From Tardiphaga sp. (GTDB lineage Bacteria > Pseudomonadota > Alphaproteobacteria > Rhizobiales > Xanthobacteraceae), in assembly GCA_014377915.1 (NCBI GenBank), contig JACMOT010000416.1, positions 1 through 33,491 on the forward strand: a stretch of DNA of 33,491 bases, in the 5' to 3' direction. Of this stretch, positions 17,404 to 25,637 are shown piece after piece. Below the pieces are notes generated by a model. It searched no databases, was not told where the DNA came from, and saw only the letters and a program-made list of their open reading frames with translations. The translations under genes were made by a program, and so were the position numbers. The stretch's first letter is position 1, and every line of letters begins with the position of its first letter.

Positions 17404-18203
17404 TCGGCGCGCCCCAGATAGGCTTCGCGCACGCCTTCATGGCGCTGAATTTCCGCCGGCGTACCGCTCGCCAGCATGGCTCCCTGATCGATCATGACGA
17501 TGCGGTCGGCGATCGACATGATCAGATCCATGTGATGCTCGATCACCACCAGAGCCAGGCGGCGTTTGCGCAGGTTGATCAGTACCTCGGCGAGTTTCTT
17601 CATGTCGGCGCCGCTCAGCCCCGCGGCTGGCTCGTCCAGCAGCAGCGCCTTCGCGCCGGTGCCGTAAGCCAGCGCCACCGACAGCAGGCGTTGCACGCCG
17701 TACGGAATATCGCCGGGCAGCCGGTGATGGTAGCTCGCGGGAATTCCGAAGAAATCCAGAAGCTGCGCGGCCTCCCGCTCGGCATGTCGGCTGGTGGCGA
17801 TTTCGCGCCAGGGCGCGAACAGCGAGGTCGCGAGATCCGTCGAAAAATCGCGGAAGATGGAGGCCACCGCATTCTGCAAGATGGTCAGTTCGCCGAAAAA
17901 CGAATTTTGCTGGAAGGTACGGCGCAGTCCGAGGCCGGCAAGGTCGAACGTCTTGACGCTGGAGACATTCCCTCCGTCGAGAAACACATGGCCGCCATGG
18001 CGGACCGCGTTGGTGACCGCGGCAAAGCAACTGCTCTTGCCGGCACCATTCGGGCCAATGATGCCCAGGATCTCGTCCTCAGCAACGGACCAGCTGACGT
18101 CGTGCAGGGCGACCAGGGCGCCGTACTGGACCGATAGGCCTTCCACGCGCAAAACTGCGCCAGCGCCGCGAGGCTTGTCGTCGGTCGTTGCCACCGCGGC
18201 CAT
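17400..18203 (-). CDS. Branched-chain amino-acid-type ABC ATPase, LivG type
   Basis: A 267-residue ATPase and the first gene of the minus-strand liv-type operon. It has a Walker A GPNGAGKSS, a long LivG-type insertion after RRTFQQNSFFGELTILQN, a signature-like L-P-G-D-I-P-Y-G-V-Q-R-L-L-S, a Walker B ALLLDEPAAGL and an H-loop VVIEHHMDLIM. The signature departs from canonical LSGGQ in the same way as many LivG-related proteins of this group. An AGGG precedes the ATG. The promoter should lie in 18204-18360, but I cannot name a convincing -35/-10 pair there. Confidence 0.93.
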   Translation of the reverse strand: MAAVATTDDKPRGAGAVLRVEGLSVQYGALVALHDVSWSVAEDEILGIIGPNGAGKSSCFAAVTNAVRHGGHVFLDGGNVSSVKTFDLAGLGLRRTFQQNSFFGELTILQNAVASIFRDFSTDLATSLFAPWREIATSRHAEREAAQLLDFFGIPASYHHRLPGDIPYGVQRLLSVALAYGTGAKALLLDEPAAGLSGADMKKLAEVLINLRKRRLALVVIEHHMDLIMSIADRIVMIDQGAMLASGTPAEIQRHEGVREAYLGRAE

Positions 18204-18666
18204 CCACCCTGTGAAACCGGTCGCTCTTTGGCGCCGATGTTGTTTTTACTGAAGCAGCGAACATCGCAATCGCGTTGAGGTCAAGGGCGCGACACCGAGC
18301 AATACATTGCATGTGCTATATTTCGAGATGCGGAAAATGACGCGCCGTCATGACCGCTTTTTTGCGTATCGACACAGCACCTGGACACAACAACGTCCGG
18401 CTGCTTCCGAGCTGAGTACCGTTGGCTAGGCCGTCACCTGCGTCACCAGCGGGTCTCGGCACCAAGGCGAGGATTTAGTCATCGGGGGCCTGACTTGGGC
18501 CAGTGCACCCGCCATCTATTTCTCAGAGGTCGACGGGTGTTAGAATGGGCCGTTCGCAGCTAAATAGGCCGCTGGCGGTAATCGACCCGATTCGCTTTTC
18601 TTTCAACGAACCTCAACAGGATGCGTGGCCCCTCCGTCGCGCCCGGTGGAGCCCCTGGAGTCCGAG
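18204..18666. other. 463-bp intergenic stretch upstream of the liv-type operon
   Basis: There is no coding frame I can support. It contains the inverted repeat at 18337-18351 followed by a T-run, and must hold the promoter of the minus-strand liv-type operon and perhaps that of the small ORF at 18667. The rest shows no clear repeat, tRNA or recognisable gene remnant. Confidence 0.5.
18337..18363 (+). terminator. Inverted repeat plus T-run in the intergenic stretch
   Basis: A perfect 6-bp inverted repeat, ATGACG and CGTCAT around CGC, is followed 6 bases later by six Ts (18358-18363). On the plus strand this resembles a short intrinsic terminator, yet no plus-strand gene precedes it. It could instead be an operator for the liv-type operon, or the end of an unrecognised small transcript. 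Confidence 0.3.
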
Positions 18667-18876
18667 ATGACCTCTAAAACCTGGCGCGCCAAACGATCGC
18701 TGTCGATCGATCTGGAATTCGATTCGTCGTTCAAGATCATCGCGGGAAAAACCTATACCGACGATGGGACCACGGTTTTCGGCGACTATGTCTGCGACGA
18801 ATTGTTCGAGCCAGCCAGTCCCGTCGCGGACACGGTGGTGGTGAGCCTTCCCCAGTCACGGAAATCGCGGCAATAG
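18667..18876 (+). CDS. Small hypothetical protein (69 residues)
   Basis: A short frame beginning MTSKTWRAKRSLSIDLEFD, with a GGAG 6 bases before the ATG. A GTG at 18625 is an alternative, longer start. It has no signal peptide and no membrane segment. It carries alternating beta-like stretches and acidic residues (YTDDGTTVFGDYVCDELFE) and a basic tail. I do not recognise the family. The position between a long intergenic stretch and a convergent stem-loop, and the plausible ribosome-binding site, support a real gene, but the evidence is modest. Confidence 0.45.
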   Translation: MTSKTWRAKRSLSIDLEFDSSFKIIAGKTYTDDGTTVFGDYVCDELFEPASPVADTVVVSLPQSRKSRQ

Positions 18877-18914
18877 CAGCGGTCAGGGGGTAGCGGCGCT
18901 TCGGAAATACCGGT

Positions 18915-18943
18915 GGTCGGTTGACCCGGCCTGTCAACCGACC
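18915..18943. terminator. Perfect 11-bp stem-loop between convergent genes
   Basis: GGTCGGTTGAC (18915-18925) pairs perfectly with GTCAACCGACC (18933-18943) around a 7-base loop. It lies between the small plus-strand ORF (ends 18876) and the family 3 binding-protein gene (ends 18961, minus). It is therefore well placed as a bidirectional terminator, although no long T-run follows. Confidence 0.6.
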
Positions 18944-18960
18944 CGTATCATGGCTGCCAG

Positions 18961-19797
18961 CTAGTTGGCGGGGCCGTCGCCGCGGATAGCGAAGGTGGTG
19001 GCCGTCAGGCGCGTCATGCCGAACTTGTCGAACAATTTGTCATAGGTGCCGTCGGCGCGGATCGCGGTCAGGGCATCGGCGACCGCCTGGGCTACGGCCT
19101 TGTCGCGGAACGCGAAGGTGATGTCGGTGCCGGCGATGTCGCGGATCCAGATCTTGGCAATGCCGCGCTGCTCCAGCGAATTCGCGGTCTCGTTGATGTT
19201 GAGTGCCGCCTCGAGCTGGCCGGCGCGCAACGCGCCCGAGGTGGCGGTGACGGTGGTGAAGGTGCGCAGGTCGATCGGCTTCAGGCCCTTCGCCACCATC
19301 TCGGTGTTGTATTCTTTCGCCTTGCGCTCGGTATAGGTCGCAGCCTCGACGCCAACGACCCGGCCGGCGAGGTCCTCGAACTTCTCCAGCTTCAGCGGCG
19401 ACGCCGGATCGGTGTAGACGCTGATTGCCTGCTCCGCATAGGGCACCAGGAACAGCATCTTGGAGCGCTCCTCGGTCCAGAACAGTCCGGTGTTGATGGT
19501 ATCGAAACGGCCCGAGCGTAGCCCCGGGATCATCGGCGGAAAGTCCATCCGCAGGAATACCGGCTCCAGGCAGATGCGCCTGGCGATCTCTTTCGCCAGT
19601 TCGACATTGAGCCCCTGCAGCTCGCCCTTGTCATCGACGAATTGCTGCGGCGGCAGCGTGGGATTGATCGACATCTGCCATTTGCCGGCCTCGATCAGAC
19701 TTGATGCCGGGATTTTGCTGGTGCAGGTCTGGGCGCTGGCCGATTGCAGCAGGCCGAGCAGGATGGCCAGGGTGGAAAGGCTCTTCAGAAAGGGCAT
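18961..19797 (-). CDS. ABC transporter substrate-binding protein, family 3 (polar amino acid type)
   Basis: A 278-residue periplasmic binding protein. The signal peptide has a core LSTLAILLGLLQSASA, cut before QTCTSK. The SBP_bac_3 hallmarks are PPQQFVDDKGELQGLNVELAKEIARR and the sequence GRVVGVEAATYTE. MIPGLRSGRFDTINTGLFWTEER gives the ligand-site Arg and Asp region. No permease or ATPase lies beside it. The matching permease and ATPase of the same transporter class are at the far end of the divergent operon (26685-28177). It is last in the LacI-led minus-strand operon, 76 bases after the MaoC gene. The ligand is unknown, probably a polar amino acid or amino-acid-like acid. Confidence 0.92.
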   Translation of the reverse strand: MPFLKSLSTLAILLGLLQSASAQTCTSKIPASSLIEAGKWQMSINPTLPPQQFVDDKGELQGLNVELAKEIARRICLEPVFLRMDFPPMIPGLRSGRFDTINTGLFWTEERSKMLFLVPYAEQAISVYTDPASPLKLEKFEDLAGRVVGVEAATYTERKAKEYNTEMVAKGLKPIDLRTFTTVTATSGALRAGQLEAALNINETANSLEQRGIAKIWIRDIAGTDITFAFRDKAVAQAVADALTAIRADGTYDKLFDKFGMTRLTATTFAIRGDGPAN

Positions 19798-19873
19798 GGC
19801 GTGAACTCCGATTGGTCGAGGATGAAGCAGGGTTACTGAGCGTTTTCGGGTCTCGTCGTGTCGTTGTCGGTCG

Positions 19874-20368
19874 TCATCCGGTGGCAGCCGATTCCTGCGC
19901 TGCGGCCCGGGTCAGGATCAAGGAGGTGTGGCGGGCCAGCGTGACGACCTCGTCACGCTGGTTGATCAGTTCGAGCGCCTCGATGACGATACCGCGGCTG
20001 GGATTTTTGGTCGGTCGCTTCTCGCTGAACTGAAATTTGACGCGTAGCGCGTCGCCGGCCACGATCGGCAGCTTGAAGCGGACCTCGTCCCATCCCAGCG
20101 AGGCGACGGAGGTCTCCTCGTAGAGCCTCAGCTCCGACTTCAGGCCTTCCATCAGCGACAGCCCGAACAGGCCATGCGCGATCACCGACGGAAACCCCTG
20201 CGACCGCGCGTAGCTCTCATTAAGATGCAGCGGATGATGGTCGCGGGTCACGTCCGCGAACGCGGCGATATGCGCCGGCGTCACGGTGTGAACGGCGCTC
20301 TCGAACCGCGTGCCCGGTTCGATGTCTTCGTAGCAGAGATTGATCGGCACGCGGCTGATGTCGCTCAT
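19874..20368 (-). CDS. MaoC-family (R)-specific enoyl-CoA hydratase-like protein
   Basis: A 164-residue hot-dog-fold protein. The hydratase-2 region is FADVTRDHHPLHLNESYA followed by VIAHGLFGLSLMEGL. This supplies the Asp and His normally used for water addition to enoyl-CoA, although the usual G-D-x-N-P is R-D-H-H-P here. DEVRFKLPIVAGDALRV is the second conserved strand pair. It would hydrate the enoyl-CoA made by the acyl-CoA dehydrogenase two genes upstream. The start overlaps the CoA-transferase stop by 4 bases (ATGA). Confidence 0.87.
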   Translation of the reverse strand: MSDISRVPINLCYEDIEPGTRFESAVHTVTPAHIAAFADVTRDHHPLHLNESYARSQGFPSVIAHGLFGLSLMEGLKSELRLYEETSVASLGWDEVRFKLPIVAGDALRVKFQFSEKRPTKNPSRGIVIEALELINQRDEVVTLARHTSLILTRAAAQESAATG

Positions 20369-21963
20369 CGCATCGCCCCGCGAATGATCTGGCGCGTCCG
20401 TCGCTGCTTTCCGACAAAGCTGGCGGCGATGCCCATCGGCCCCGGCCGGAAGATCCGCGAATCCATTTCCCGCAGGTCGGGGCTGATGCGCGGACGGAAG
20501 CCCATAAGCGCGAGCACATCCTCTTCGAGCCGCACGCCCGGCGCGATCTCGGTCAAAGTGATGCCGCCTTCCTCGAGCTGGAACACGGCGCGTTCGGTGA
20601 CGTAAGACACTTCCTGGCCGCGCTGCAGTGCCAGCGAGGCGCTGAAGCTGATCTGGCCGACCTCGGGTACGAACTTCCGGATCGGCCCGTCGCTGCGGAT
20701 CGCGAGGCCGCCCTTCTCGACGCCGATGTCATATTTGCCGCCGGTCATGACGCCATTGAACACCAGCCGCTTGGAATTCTGCGTGATGTCAATGAAGCCG
20801 CCGGAGCCGTCGCGGCGATCGCCGAACCGGGTAACGTTGACATTGCCAATGGCGTCGACTTCCGCGAACGACAGGAAGGCGCAGTTCAACCCGCCGCCAT
20901 CGTAGAAATCGAACTGATAGGCCTGGTCGAGAATGGCGCGCGGATTGATCGCCGTGCCGAATTCGCGCGCATGGCCAGGCACGCCGCCGATGACGCCGGA
21001 TTCCACGGTCAGCGTGATCAGATCCTCGATTCCCTCCTCGGCGGCGACATTGGGGATCATCGCCGAGATGCCGACGCCGAGATTGACGACGTCGCGCGGA
21101 CTCAGCTCGAAGGCCGCGCGGCGCGCGATCACCCGTCGCGCATTGAGCGGATCCGGTACGATCATGGCGGCGGGCACGCGGGTCTCGCCGCAGCGGGCGG
21201 GATCGTGCGCCGTGCCATAGGTCTGCATCTGGTCGGGATCGAGCACCACATGGTCGATCAAGAAGCCCGGAATCTTCACCATCTGCGGATGGATCGAGCC
21301 GCGCTTCACGATCCGCTTGACCTGGCAGATCACGGTGCCGCCGGCATTGTGCACGGCCTGCGCGATCGACAGATCCTCGCGCGTCGTGCCCTCATGCTCC
21401 ATGCTGATATAGCCGTCCTCATCGGCCGAGGTGCCGCGGATGATGGCAAAATCCGGTGGATTGGGCACGTGATACAGCAGCCATTGCTGGCCCAGCACCT
21501 CGACCAGTTCGACCAGCGGCAGCGTGGTGCGCGCATTCATCCGCCCGCCGTCCTGGCGCGGGTCCATGTAAGTGTCGATGCCAACATGGGTGAGCACACC
21601 GGGATGTTTCGCCGCCATGGCGCGGCAGAGCTGGCTCATGACGCCCTGCGGGAAATTATAGGCGTCGATCAACTCGTCACGCACCAGCCGCATGAACGGC
21701 ACCTGCAAACCAAAGTTGCCGCCGATCACCCGCGCGATCATGCCCTCATGGGCGAGATGGCAGATGCCCTTTTCGGTGACGGCGCCGACGCCGGTGATGT
21801 TGATCAGGGTCAGAAGGTGCGGACCGGCGCCGGACAGAAAGCGCTGCTCCAGCGCCACCAACACGGTTTCGGCGGCACCGGTGCCGCCATTGCCGCCGAC
21901 GATCAGCGTGTCAGAGTCCTTGATCAGGTCGACCGCCTGCGCGGCGGTGAGCAGGCTCAGCAT
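20365..21963 (-). CDS. Family I CoA-transferase, YdiF/propionate CoA-transferase type
   Basis: A 532-residue fused alpha-beta CoA-transferase, started at ATG 21963 directly after the dehydrogenase stop; the frame open upstream is inside the dehydrogenase gene. The N-terminal half has GGNGGTGAAETVLVALEQ and a TLINITGVGAVTEKG segment. The C-terminal half has VNLGVGISAMIP and LTVESGVIGGVPG, whose Glu is the expected catalytic residue that carries CoA. GGAINPRA-like and GGLNCAFLSFAEVDAIGNVNVT segments follow. It would activate a carboxylic acid using acetyl-CoA or another acyl-CoA as donor. The gene order places it between acyl-CoA dehydrogenase and MaoC hydratase. Confidence 0.92.
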   Translation of the reverse strand: MLSLLTAAQAVDLIKDSDTLIVGGNGGTGAAETVLVALEQRFLSGAGPHLLTLINITGVGAVTEKGICHLAHEGMIARVIGGNFGLQVPFMRLVRDELIDAYNFPQGVMSQLCRAMAAKHPGVLTHVGIDTYMDPRQDGGRMNARTTLPLVELVEVLGQQWLLYHVPNPPDFAIIRGTSADEDGYISMEHEGTTREDLSIAQAVHNAGGTVICQVKRIVKRGSIHPQMVKIPGFLIDHVVLDPDQMQTYGTAHDPARCGETRVPAAMIVPDPLNARRVIARRAAFELSPRDVVNLGVGISAMIPNVAAEEGIEDLITLTVESGVIGGVPGHAREFGTAINPRAILDQAYQFDFYDGGGLNCAFLSFAEVDAIGNVNVTRFGDRRDGSGGFIDITQNSKRLVFNGVMTGGKYDIGVEKGGLAIRSDGPIRKFVPEVGQISFSASLALQRGQEVSYVTERAVFQLEEGGITLTEIAPGVRLEEDVLALMGFRPRISPDLREMDSRIFRPGPMGIAASFVGKQRRTRQIIRGAMR

Positions 21964-21964
21964 G

Positions 21965-23107
21965 TCATGCCGCCTCCTTCTCGACCTGGCGGGCGATGAT
22001 GAGGCGCTGGATCTGGTTGGTGCCTTCATAGATCTGCGCCAGCCGCACGTCGCGGAACAGCCGCTCGATGCGGTAGTCGCGCGAATAACCATTGCCGCCA
22101 TGGATCTGCAGCGCGTTGGAGACGTGCTTCATCGCCATGTCGGTGGTGAACAGTTTTGCCTGCGCGGCTTCCTTGGCAATCGGCTCGCCGGCATCGTGCA
22201 ACCTTGCCGCGTGATGGATCATCAGCCGGGATGCCGCGATGTCGGTCGACATGTCGGCCAGCATGAACTGCACCGCCTGGAAGCCGATGATCGCCTGGCC
22301 AAACTGCTTGCGCTGCCGGGCATAGGCGGTGGCGTCCTCGAACGCGGCCTGCGCCATGCCCAGCGCCATCGAGGCCATCATCAGCCGGCTGAAATTGAAA
22401 TTGCTCATCGCCATCTTGAAGGCCTGGTTCTCCGGCCCCATCAGGCTGTCGGCCGGCAGCCGCACATCGGAGAAATTGATCTGGCAGTCGTCCAGGCCAT
22501 GCATGCCGAGCAGCTCTTCGTTCTTGCCGCGCGCGATGCCGGGCAATTTGCCGTCGACCAGTAGGCAGGAAATCGCTCTGTGTCCCGCCTCGGGGCCGGT
22601 GCGTGCGAACACCATGATGCGGTCGGCGACGCCGCCGAGCGTCACCCAGGCCTTGGTGCCGTTAAGCAGCCATCCGTCTCCGTCACGCGTCGCGGTGGTG
22701 CGGATGCCGGCGACGTCGGAGCCGTGATCGGCCTCGGAGACGGCGGTGGCGGGGATGATGTCGCCGCTGAGGATCTGCGGGATCAGCGCCTTCTGCCCGT
22801 CGGTGCCGTGATGGTCGAAGAACAACACGGCCTCGACGGGAATCGCAAAGGCATTGGCGACGGCGCCCGAGCAGCGCGACAGCTCTTCCATGGCAATGCA
22901 GGCGGCGATGGCATCGAGCCCGGCACCGCCGGCGCCCTCGCGCAGGCAGATTCCGAACAGGCCGAGATCGGCCATGCCCTTGTAGAGCGTGCGGTCGAAG
23001 CGGTCCTCGCGGTCGATCGCGGCTGCGCGCGGCAGGATCTCGGCCTCGGCGAAGCGTCGTGCCGTCGCTCGCAGCGCCTTCTGATCATCGGTGTAGAAGC
23101 GGTCCAT
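21965..23107 (-). CDS. Acyl-CoA dehydrogenase
   Basis: A 380-residue flavoprotein read from ATG 23107; a TTG at 23128 overlapping the upstream stop is an alternative. Hallmarks are AVSEADHGSDVAGIRTTA and a W-L-L-N-G-T-K-A-W-V-T flavin/substrate region. FKMAMSNFNFSRLMMASMALGMAQ is followed by FGQAIIGFQAVQFMLADM, IHGGNGYSRDYRIERLFRD, and IYEGTNQIQ with the base Glu at about 361. It introduces a double bond into an acyl-CoA and passes electrons to ETF. It is followed after one base by the CoA-transferase, so the two are coupled. The acyl chain is unknown. Confidence 0.94.
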   Translation of the reverse strand: MDRFYTDDQKALRATARRFAEAEILPRAAAIDREDRFDRTLYKGMADLGLFGICLREGAGGAGLDAIAACIAMEELSRCSGAVANAFAIPVEAVLFFDHHGTDGQKALIPQILSGDIIPATAVSEADHGSDVAGIRTTATRDGDGWLLNGTKAWVTLGGVADRIMVFARTGPEAGHRAISCLLVDGKLPGIARGKNEELLGMHGLDDCQINFSDVRLPADSLMGPENQAFKMAMSNFNFSRLMMASMALGMAQAAFEDATAYARQRKQFGQAIIGFQAVQFMLADMSTDIAASRLMIHHAARLHDAGEPIAKEAAQAKLFTTDMAMKHVSNALQIHGGNGYSRDYRIERLFRDVRLAQIYEGTNQIQRLIIARQVEKEAA

Positions 23108-23124
23108 GCGTGCGGCCTTCTCAA

Positions 23125-23493
23125 TCAATCGCTGGCGAGCTTTGAATCATGGGCGACTTCGTCCTTCTCCCGATCCAGGAAGTAGACGGCGACGTTGCTG
23201 CCCTCCGTGCCATAGGCGAGGCAGGCGGCTTCGGTGAGGGCGACGGCGGCGGCGCGTCGTTGCGCCGCGCCGCGGCGGAAGGCGTGCACCTTGAGCAGAA
23301 CCCGTATCGAGGTGTGCGACGTCCCCATCTCGCCGGCATGGGCATAGTCGTCCGGGGTGACCGGCAGGAAATACAGCGTGACGGTTGGCGCGCCGACGTC
23401 GAACGCCGACATCAGGCCGTCGGTGATGGACTTTGCCAGCGTCGCCTTGCGGTCGATCGGAATGGCGGGGGCGAGGATTTCGAGATAGGGCAT
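23125..23493 (-). CDS. Tautomerase-superfamily protein with N-terminal proline
   Basis: A 122-residue protein starting M-P-Y-L-E-I, which after Met removal leaves the catalytic Pro1 of the tautomerase superfamily. It is twice the length of 4-oxalocrotonate tautomerase, as in the two-domain members (cis-3-chloroacrylate dehalogenase and malonate semialdehyde decarboxylase types). The repeated beta-alpha-beta halves are visible around residues 2-60 and 65-115, and an Arg-rich second helix FRRGAAQRR is present. It lies 3 bases after the LacI gene and just before the dehydrogenase. Reactions could be keto-enol tautomerisation, decarboxylation or hydration of an unsaturated acid. Confidence 0.8.
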   Translation of the reverse strand: MPYLEILAPAIPIDRKATLAKSITDGLMSAFDVGAPTVTLYFLPVTPDDYAHAGEMGTSHTSIRVLLKVHAFRRGAAQRRAAAVALTEAACLAYGTEGSNVAVYFLDREKDEVAHDSKLASD

Positions 23494-23496
23494 TGA

Positions 23497-24528
23497 TCAG
23501 GCCTTGGGTTCGCAGGCGGGGAGGGCGCGACAGGAATCCCGCGTTACCAGCCGGGCGCCGACGCGGTATTCGCGCGCGCCGTCGGCGCGGACCGCCCTGG
23601 CCTCGATGCGATGCAGCAGCCGGTCGACGGCGAGATTGGCGAGATCGCGGGCGCCGCTGTCGACGATACTGATGGCGGGGCGATGCCACGCAAACCACGG
23701 CGTATCCTCGTAACAAAGCAGCGACAGATCATCGGGAATTGTCAGGCCGCGTTCGGCGGTCACCTGCAGCACGCCAAGCACCGATTCATGATTGGCGACG
23801 AAGATCGCGCTCGGCCGCTCGGCCAGATCCAGCAGCTTGCGGCAGGCCACGGCGCCGGTCTCCGGCTCGAAATGGCCGATATGGATCAGCGCCTCGTCCG
23901 GCGCGATGCCGGCCTCGCGCAGCGCACGATTATAGCCGGCGAGGCGTTCGCGTCCCGACGTGGTATCCTGGCGGCCGACCACCAGCGCGATGCGGCGGTG
24001 TCCGAGCCCGATCAGATAGCGCGTGCCGACATAGGCGCCCTGCGGATCATCCGCCAGCACGGTTTCCAGATTGGTGTCTTCGTCGCGCCGGATCATGCAA
24101 ACGATCGGGACGTCGCCAGCATCCAGCGCCGTCAGTTGCGCGCCGTTCTTGCCGGTCGGCACCACGATCAGCCCGTCGACCCGGTGGTCGGCGAGGGTAG
24201 CCAGCGTGTCGCGTTCCTGCTGCGGGTCATCGCCGGCGATACATAGCAGCATCTGATAGTCGAGTGCCTTCAGTCGCGCCTGCACTACTTCGGCGATCAC
24301 CTGGAACGAGGCGTTGGTGAGATTGTGAATCAGCAATCCGACCAGCCGTGACTGTCCGGTCTTCAAGCCGCGCGCGATCGGGTTGGGACGGTAGCCCAGT
24401 TCGCGCGCGATCCGGGTCAGACGCTGCTGCGTCTGCGCACTCGCCAGCCCGCCGCCGCCCAGCGCGCGCGATGCGGTGCTGATCGAAACCTGCGCCGCCT
24501 CTGCTACATCCTTGAGCGTGACGCTCAT
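23497..24528 (-). CDS. LacI-family transcriptional regulator
   Basis: A 343-residue regulator. The N-terminal helix-turn-helix is TLKDVAEAAQVSISTASRAL, the hinge helix is GYRPNPIARGLKTG, and a periplasmic-binding-like ligand domain follows (LVGLLIHNLTNASFQVIAEV through SAIFVANHESVLGVLQ). It is the first gene of the minus-strand catabolic operon and is divergent from the lyase/transporter operon. Two LacI-type operators, TGGAAACGATTGCA and GGAAACGTTTCC, lie in the gap between them, so it probably represses both arms until the substrate or a derivative binds. Confidence 0.95.
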   Translation of the reverse strand: MSVTLKDVAEAAQVSISTASRALGGGGLASAQTQQRLTRIARELGYRPNPIARGLKTGQSRLVGLLIHNLTNASFQVIAEVVQARLKALDYQMLLCIAGDDPQQERDTLATLADHRVDGLIVVPTGKNGAQLTALDAGDVPIVCMIRRDEDTNLETVLADDPQGAYVGTRYLIGLGHRRIALVVGRQDTTSGRERLAGYNRALREAGIAPDEALIHIGHFEPETGAVACRKLLDLAERPSAIFVANHESVLGVLQVTAERGLTIPDDLSLLCYEDTPWFAWHRPAISIVDSGARDLANLAVDRLLHRIEARAVRADGAREYRVGARLVTRDSCRALPACEPKA

Positions 24529-24545
24529 TCATCCGGCCAATAAAA

Positions 24546-24559
24546 TGGAAACGATTGCA
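24546..24559. promoter_or_regulatory. LacI-type operator O1
   Basis: TGGAAACGATTGCA fits the LacI/GalR half-site rule TGnAAnCGnTTnCA at every fixed position. It is 18 bases before the start of the lacI gene, placed to block transcription of the minus-strand operon. Confidence 0.75.
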
Positions 24560-24632
24560 GAGCGATATGGACGCGATATCTGCGTAGCAAGCCTAAATTG
24601 TAGATGATAGCTGCTCAATGTAGCAGCACGAA

Positions 24633-24646
24633 TGGAAACGTTTCCG
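24633..24646. promoter_or_regulatory. LacI-type operator O2
   Basis: TGGAAACGTTTCCG contains the perfect 12-bp palindrome GGAAACGTTTCC and misses the family consensus only at the last base. Its centre is 87 bp from the first operator, and its end is about 70 bases before the plus-strand lyase gene. This is suitable for controlling that arm or for forming a DNA loop. Confidence 0.75.
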
Positions 24647-24715
24647 GCTGGAAAATCTCGGCGGGACATGTAGGTTGGTCGCAATGATGGCGGATCGATC
24701 GAGCGGAGTTGGTGG

Positions 24716-25615
24716 ATGAAGAAGTTTCGCGGCACCTACACGGTAATGATCACGCCGTTCACGGCGACCGGTGCGGTCAACGTCGCAGCGCTGCGCGATT
24801 TCGTCGAATGGCAGATCGGGCAGGGCATCCGCGGCCTGATCCCGCTCGGCTCGACCGGCGAGTTTCTGTCGATGGATGACGACGACAAGGCCCTGGTTGC
24901 CGAGACCGTCATCAACCAGGCCGCCGGCCGGGTGCCGGTGCTGATCGGGACCGGCGCCGAAGACACCCGCGAAGTGGTGCGGTTGAGCCGGCGCGCCGAA
25001 AGTCTGGGCGCGGATGGCGTGATGGTCATCCCACCGTTCTATTCGACGCCCACCGATGACGAATTGGTGCATCATTACAGGACGGTGGCCGAGGCGATCG
25101 GGCTGCCGATCATGGTCTATAACAATCCCGCTACCGCCAATGTCGATCTCAGGCCGCCTTTGGTGGCCCGCCTCGCCGAGATCGACAACTGTCTCTACAT
25201 CAAGGAATCGACGCTCGAAGTTACCCGCGTGCGCGACATCATGCGGCTGTGCGGCGACCGGATGACGGTGTTCGGCGGCATTCTTGGCTTCGAGTCCTTT
25301 GTCGAGGGCGCGCAGGGCTGGGTCGCGGTAGCCTCCAATATCGCGCCGGCGGCGATGGCTAGGATCTTCGATCTGGTCGATGTCGACCAGATCAGGGAAG
25401 CGCGCGAATTGTATCTGCACTATCTGCCGCTGATCGACTTCGTTGGCGGGCAGGCCTATGTCGCCGGCAGCAAGGCGCTGCTCAGCCATATGGGGTTTGC
25501 GGCTGGCGTGCCGCTGCCGCCGCGGCTGCCGCTGCCGGCGGCGCAGGACGCCGTCGCCCGCGCGCTGGTGGCGCGGTTCGGCTTGACCTATTCAACCCGG
25601 GCCGTGGCGGTCTGA
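24716..25615 (+). CDS. Dihydrodipicolinate synthase family lyase (first copy)
   Basis: A 299-residue class I aldolase-type TIM barrel. The family GxTGE motif appears as PLGSTGEFLSM, Tyr135 is in MVYNNPATAN, and the Schiff-base Lys163 is in LYIKEST, at positions matching E. coli DapA (Tyr133, Lys161). Members form pyruvate Schiff bases and perform aldol cleavage, condensation or deamination of 2-keto acids. Lysine-pathway DapA is unlikely, because this gene lies in a LacI-controlled catabolic operon with transport genes and a second family member. The reaction is likely cleavage or dehydration/deamination of an imported acid or its keto form. Confidence 0.9.
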   Translation: MKKFRGTYTVMITPFTATGAVNVAALRDFVEWQIGQGIRGLIPLGSTGEFLSMDDDDKALVAETVINQAAGRVPVLIGTGAEDTREVVRLSRRAESLGADGVMVIPPFYSTPTDDELVHHYRTVAEAIGLPIMVYNNPATANVDLRPPLVARLAEIDNCLYIKESTLEVTRVRDIMRLCGDRMTVFGGILGFESFVEGAQGWVAVASNIAPAAMARIFDLVDVDQIREARELYLHYLPLIDFVGGQAYVAGSKALLSHMGFAAGVPLPPRLPLPAAQDAVARALVARFGLTYSTRAVAV

Positions 25616-25637
25616 CCTTGCTGCGGGCATAATCCTG

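Noticed and set aside
24716..25615. Lysine-biosynthesis DapA
   Set aside because: The active-site residues fit the whole family, but the LacI-controlled catabolic setting and a second paralogue beside it point away from biosynthesis.
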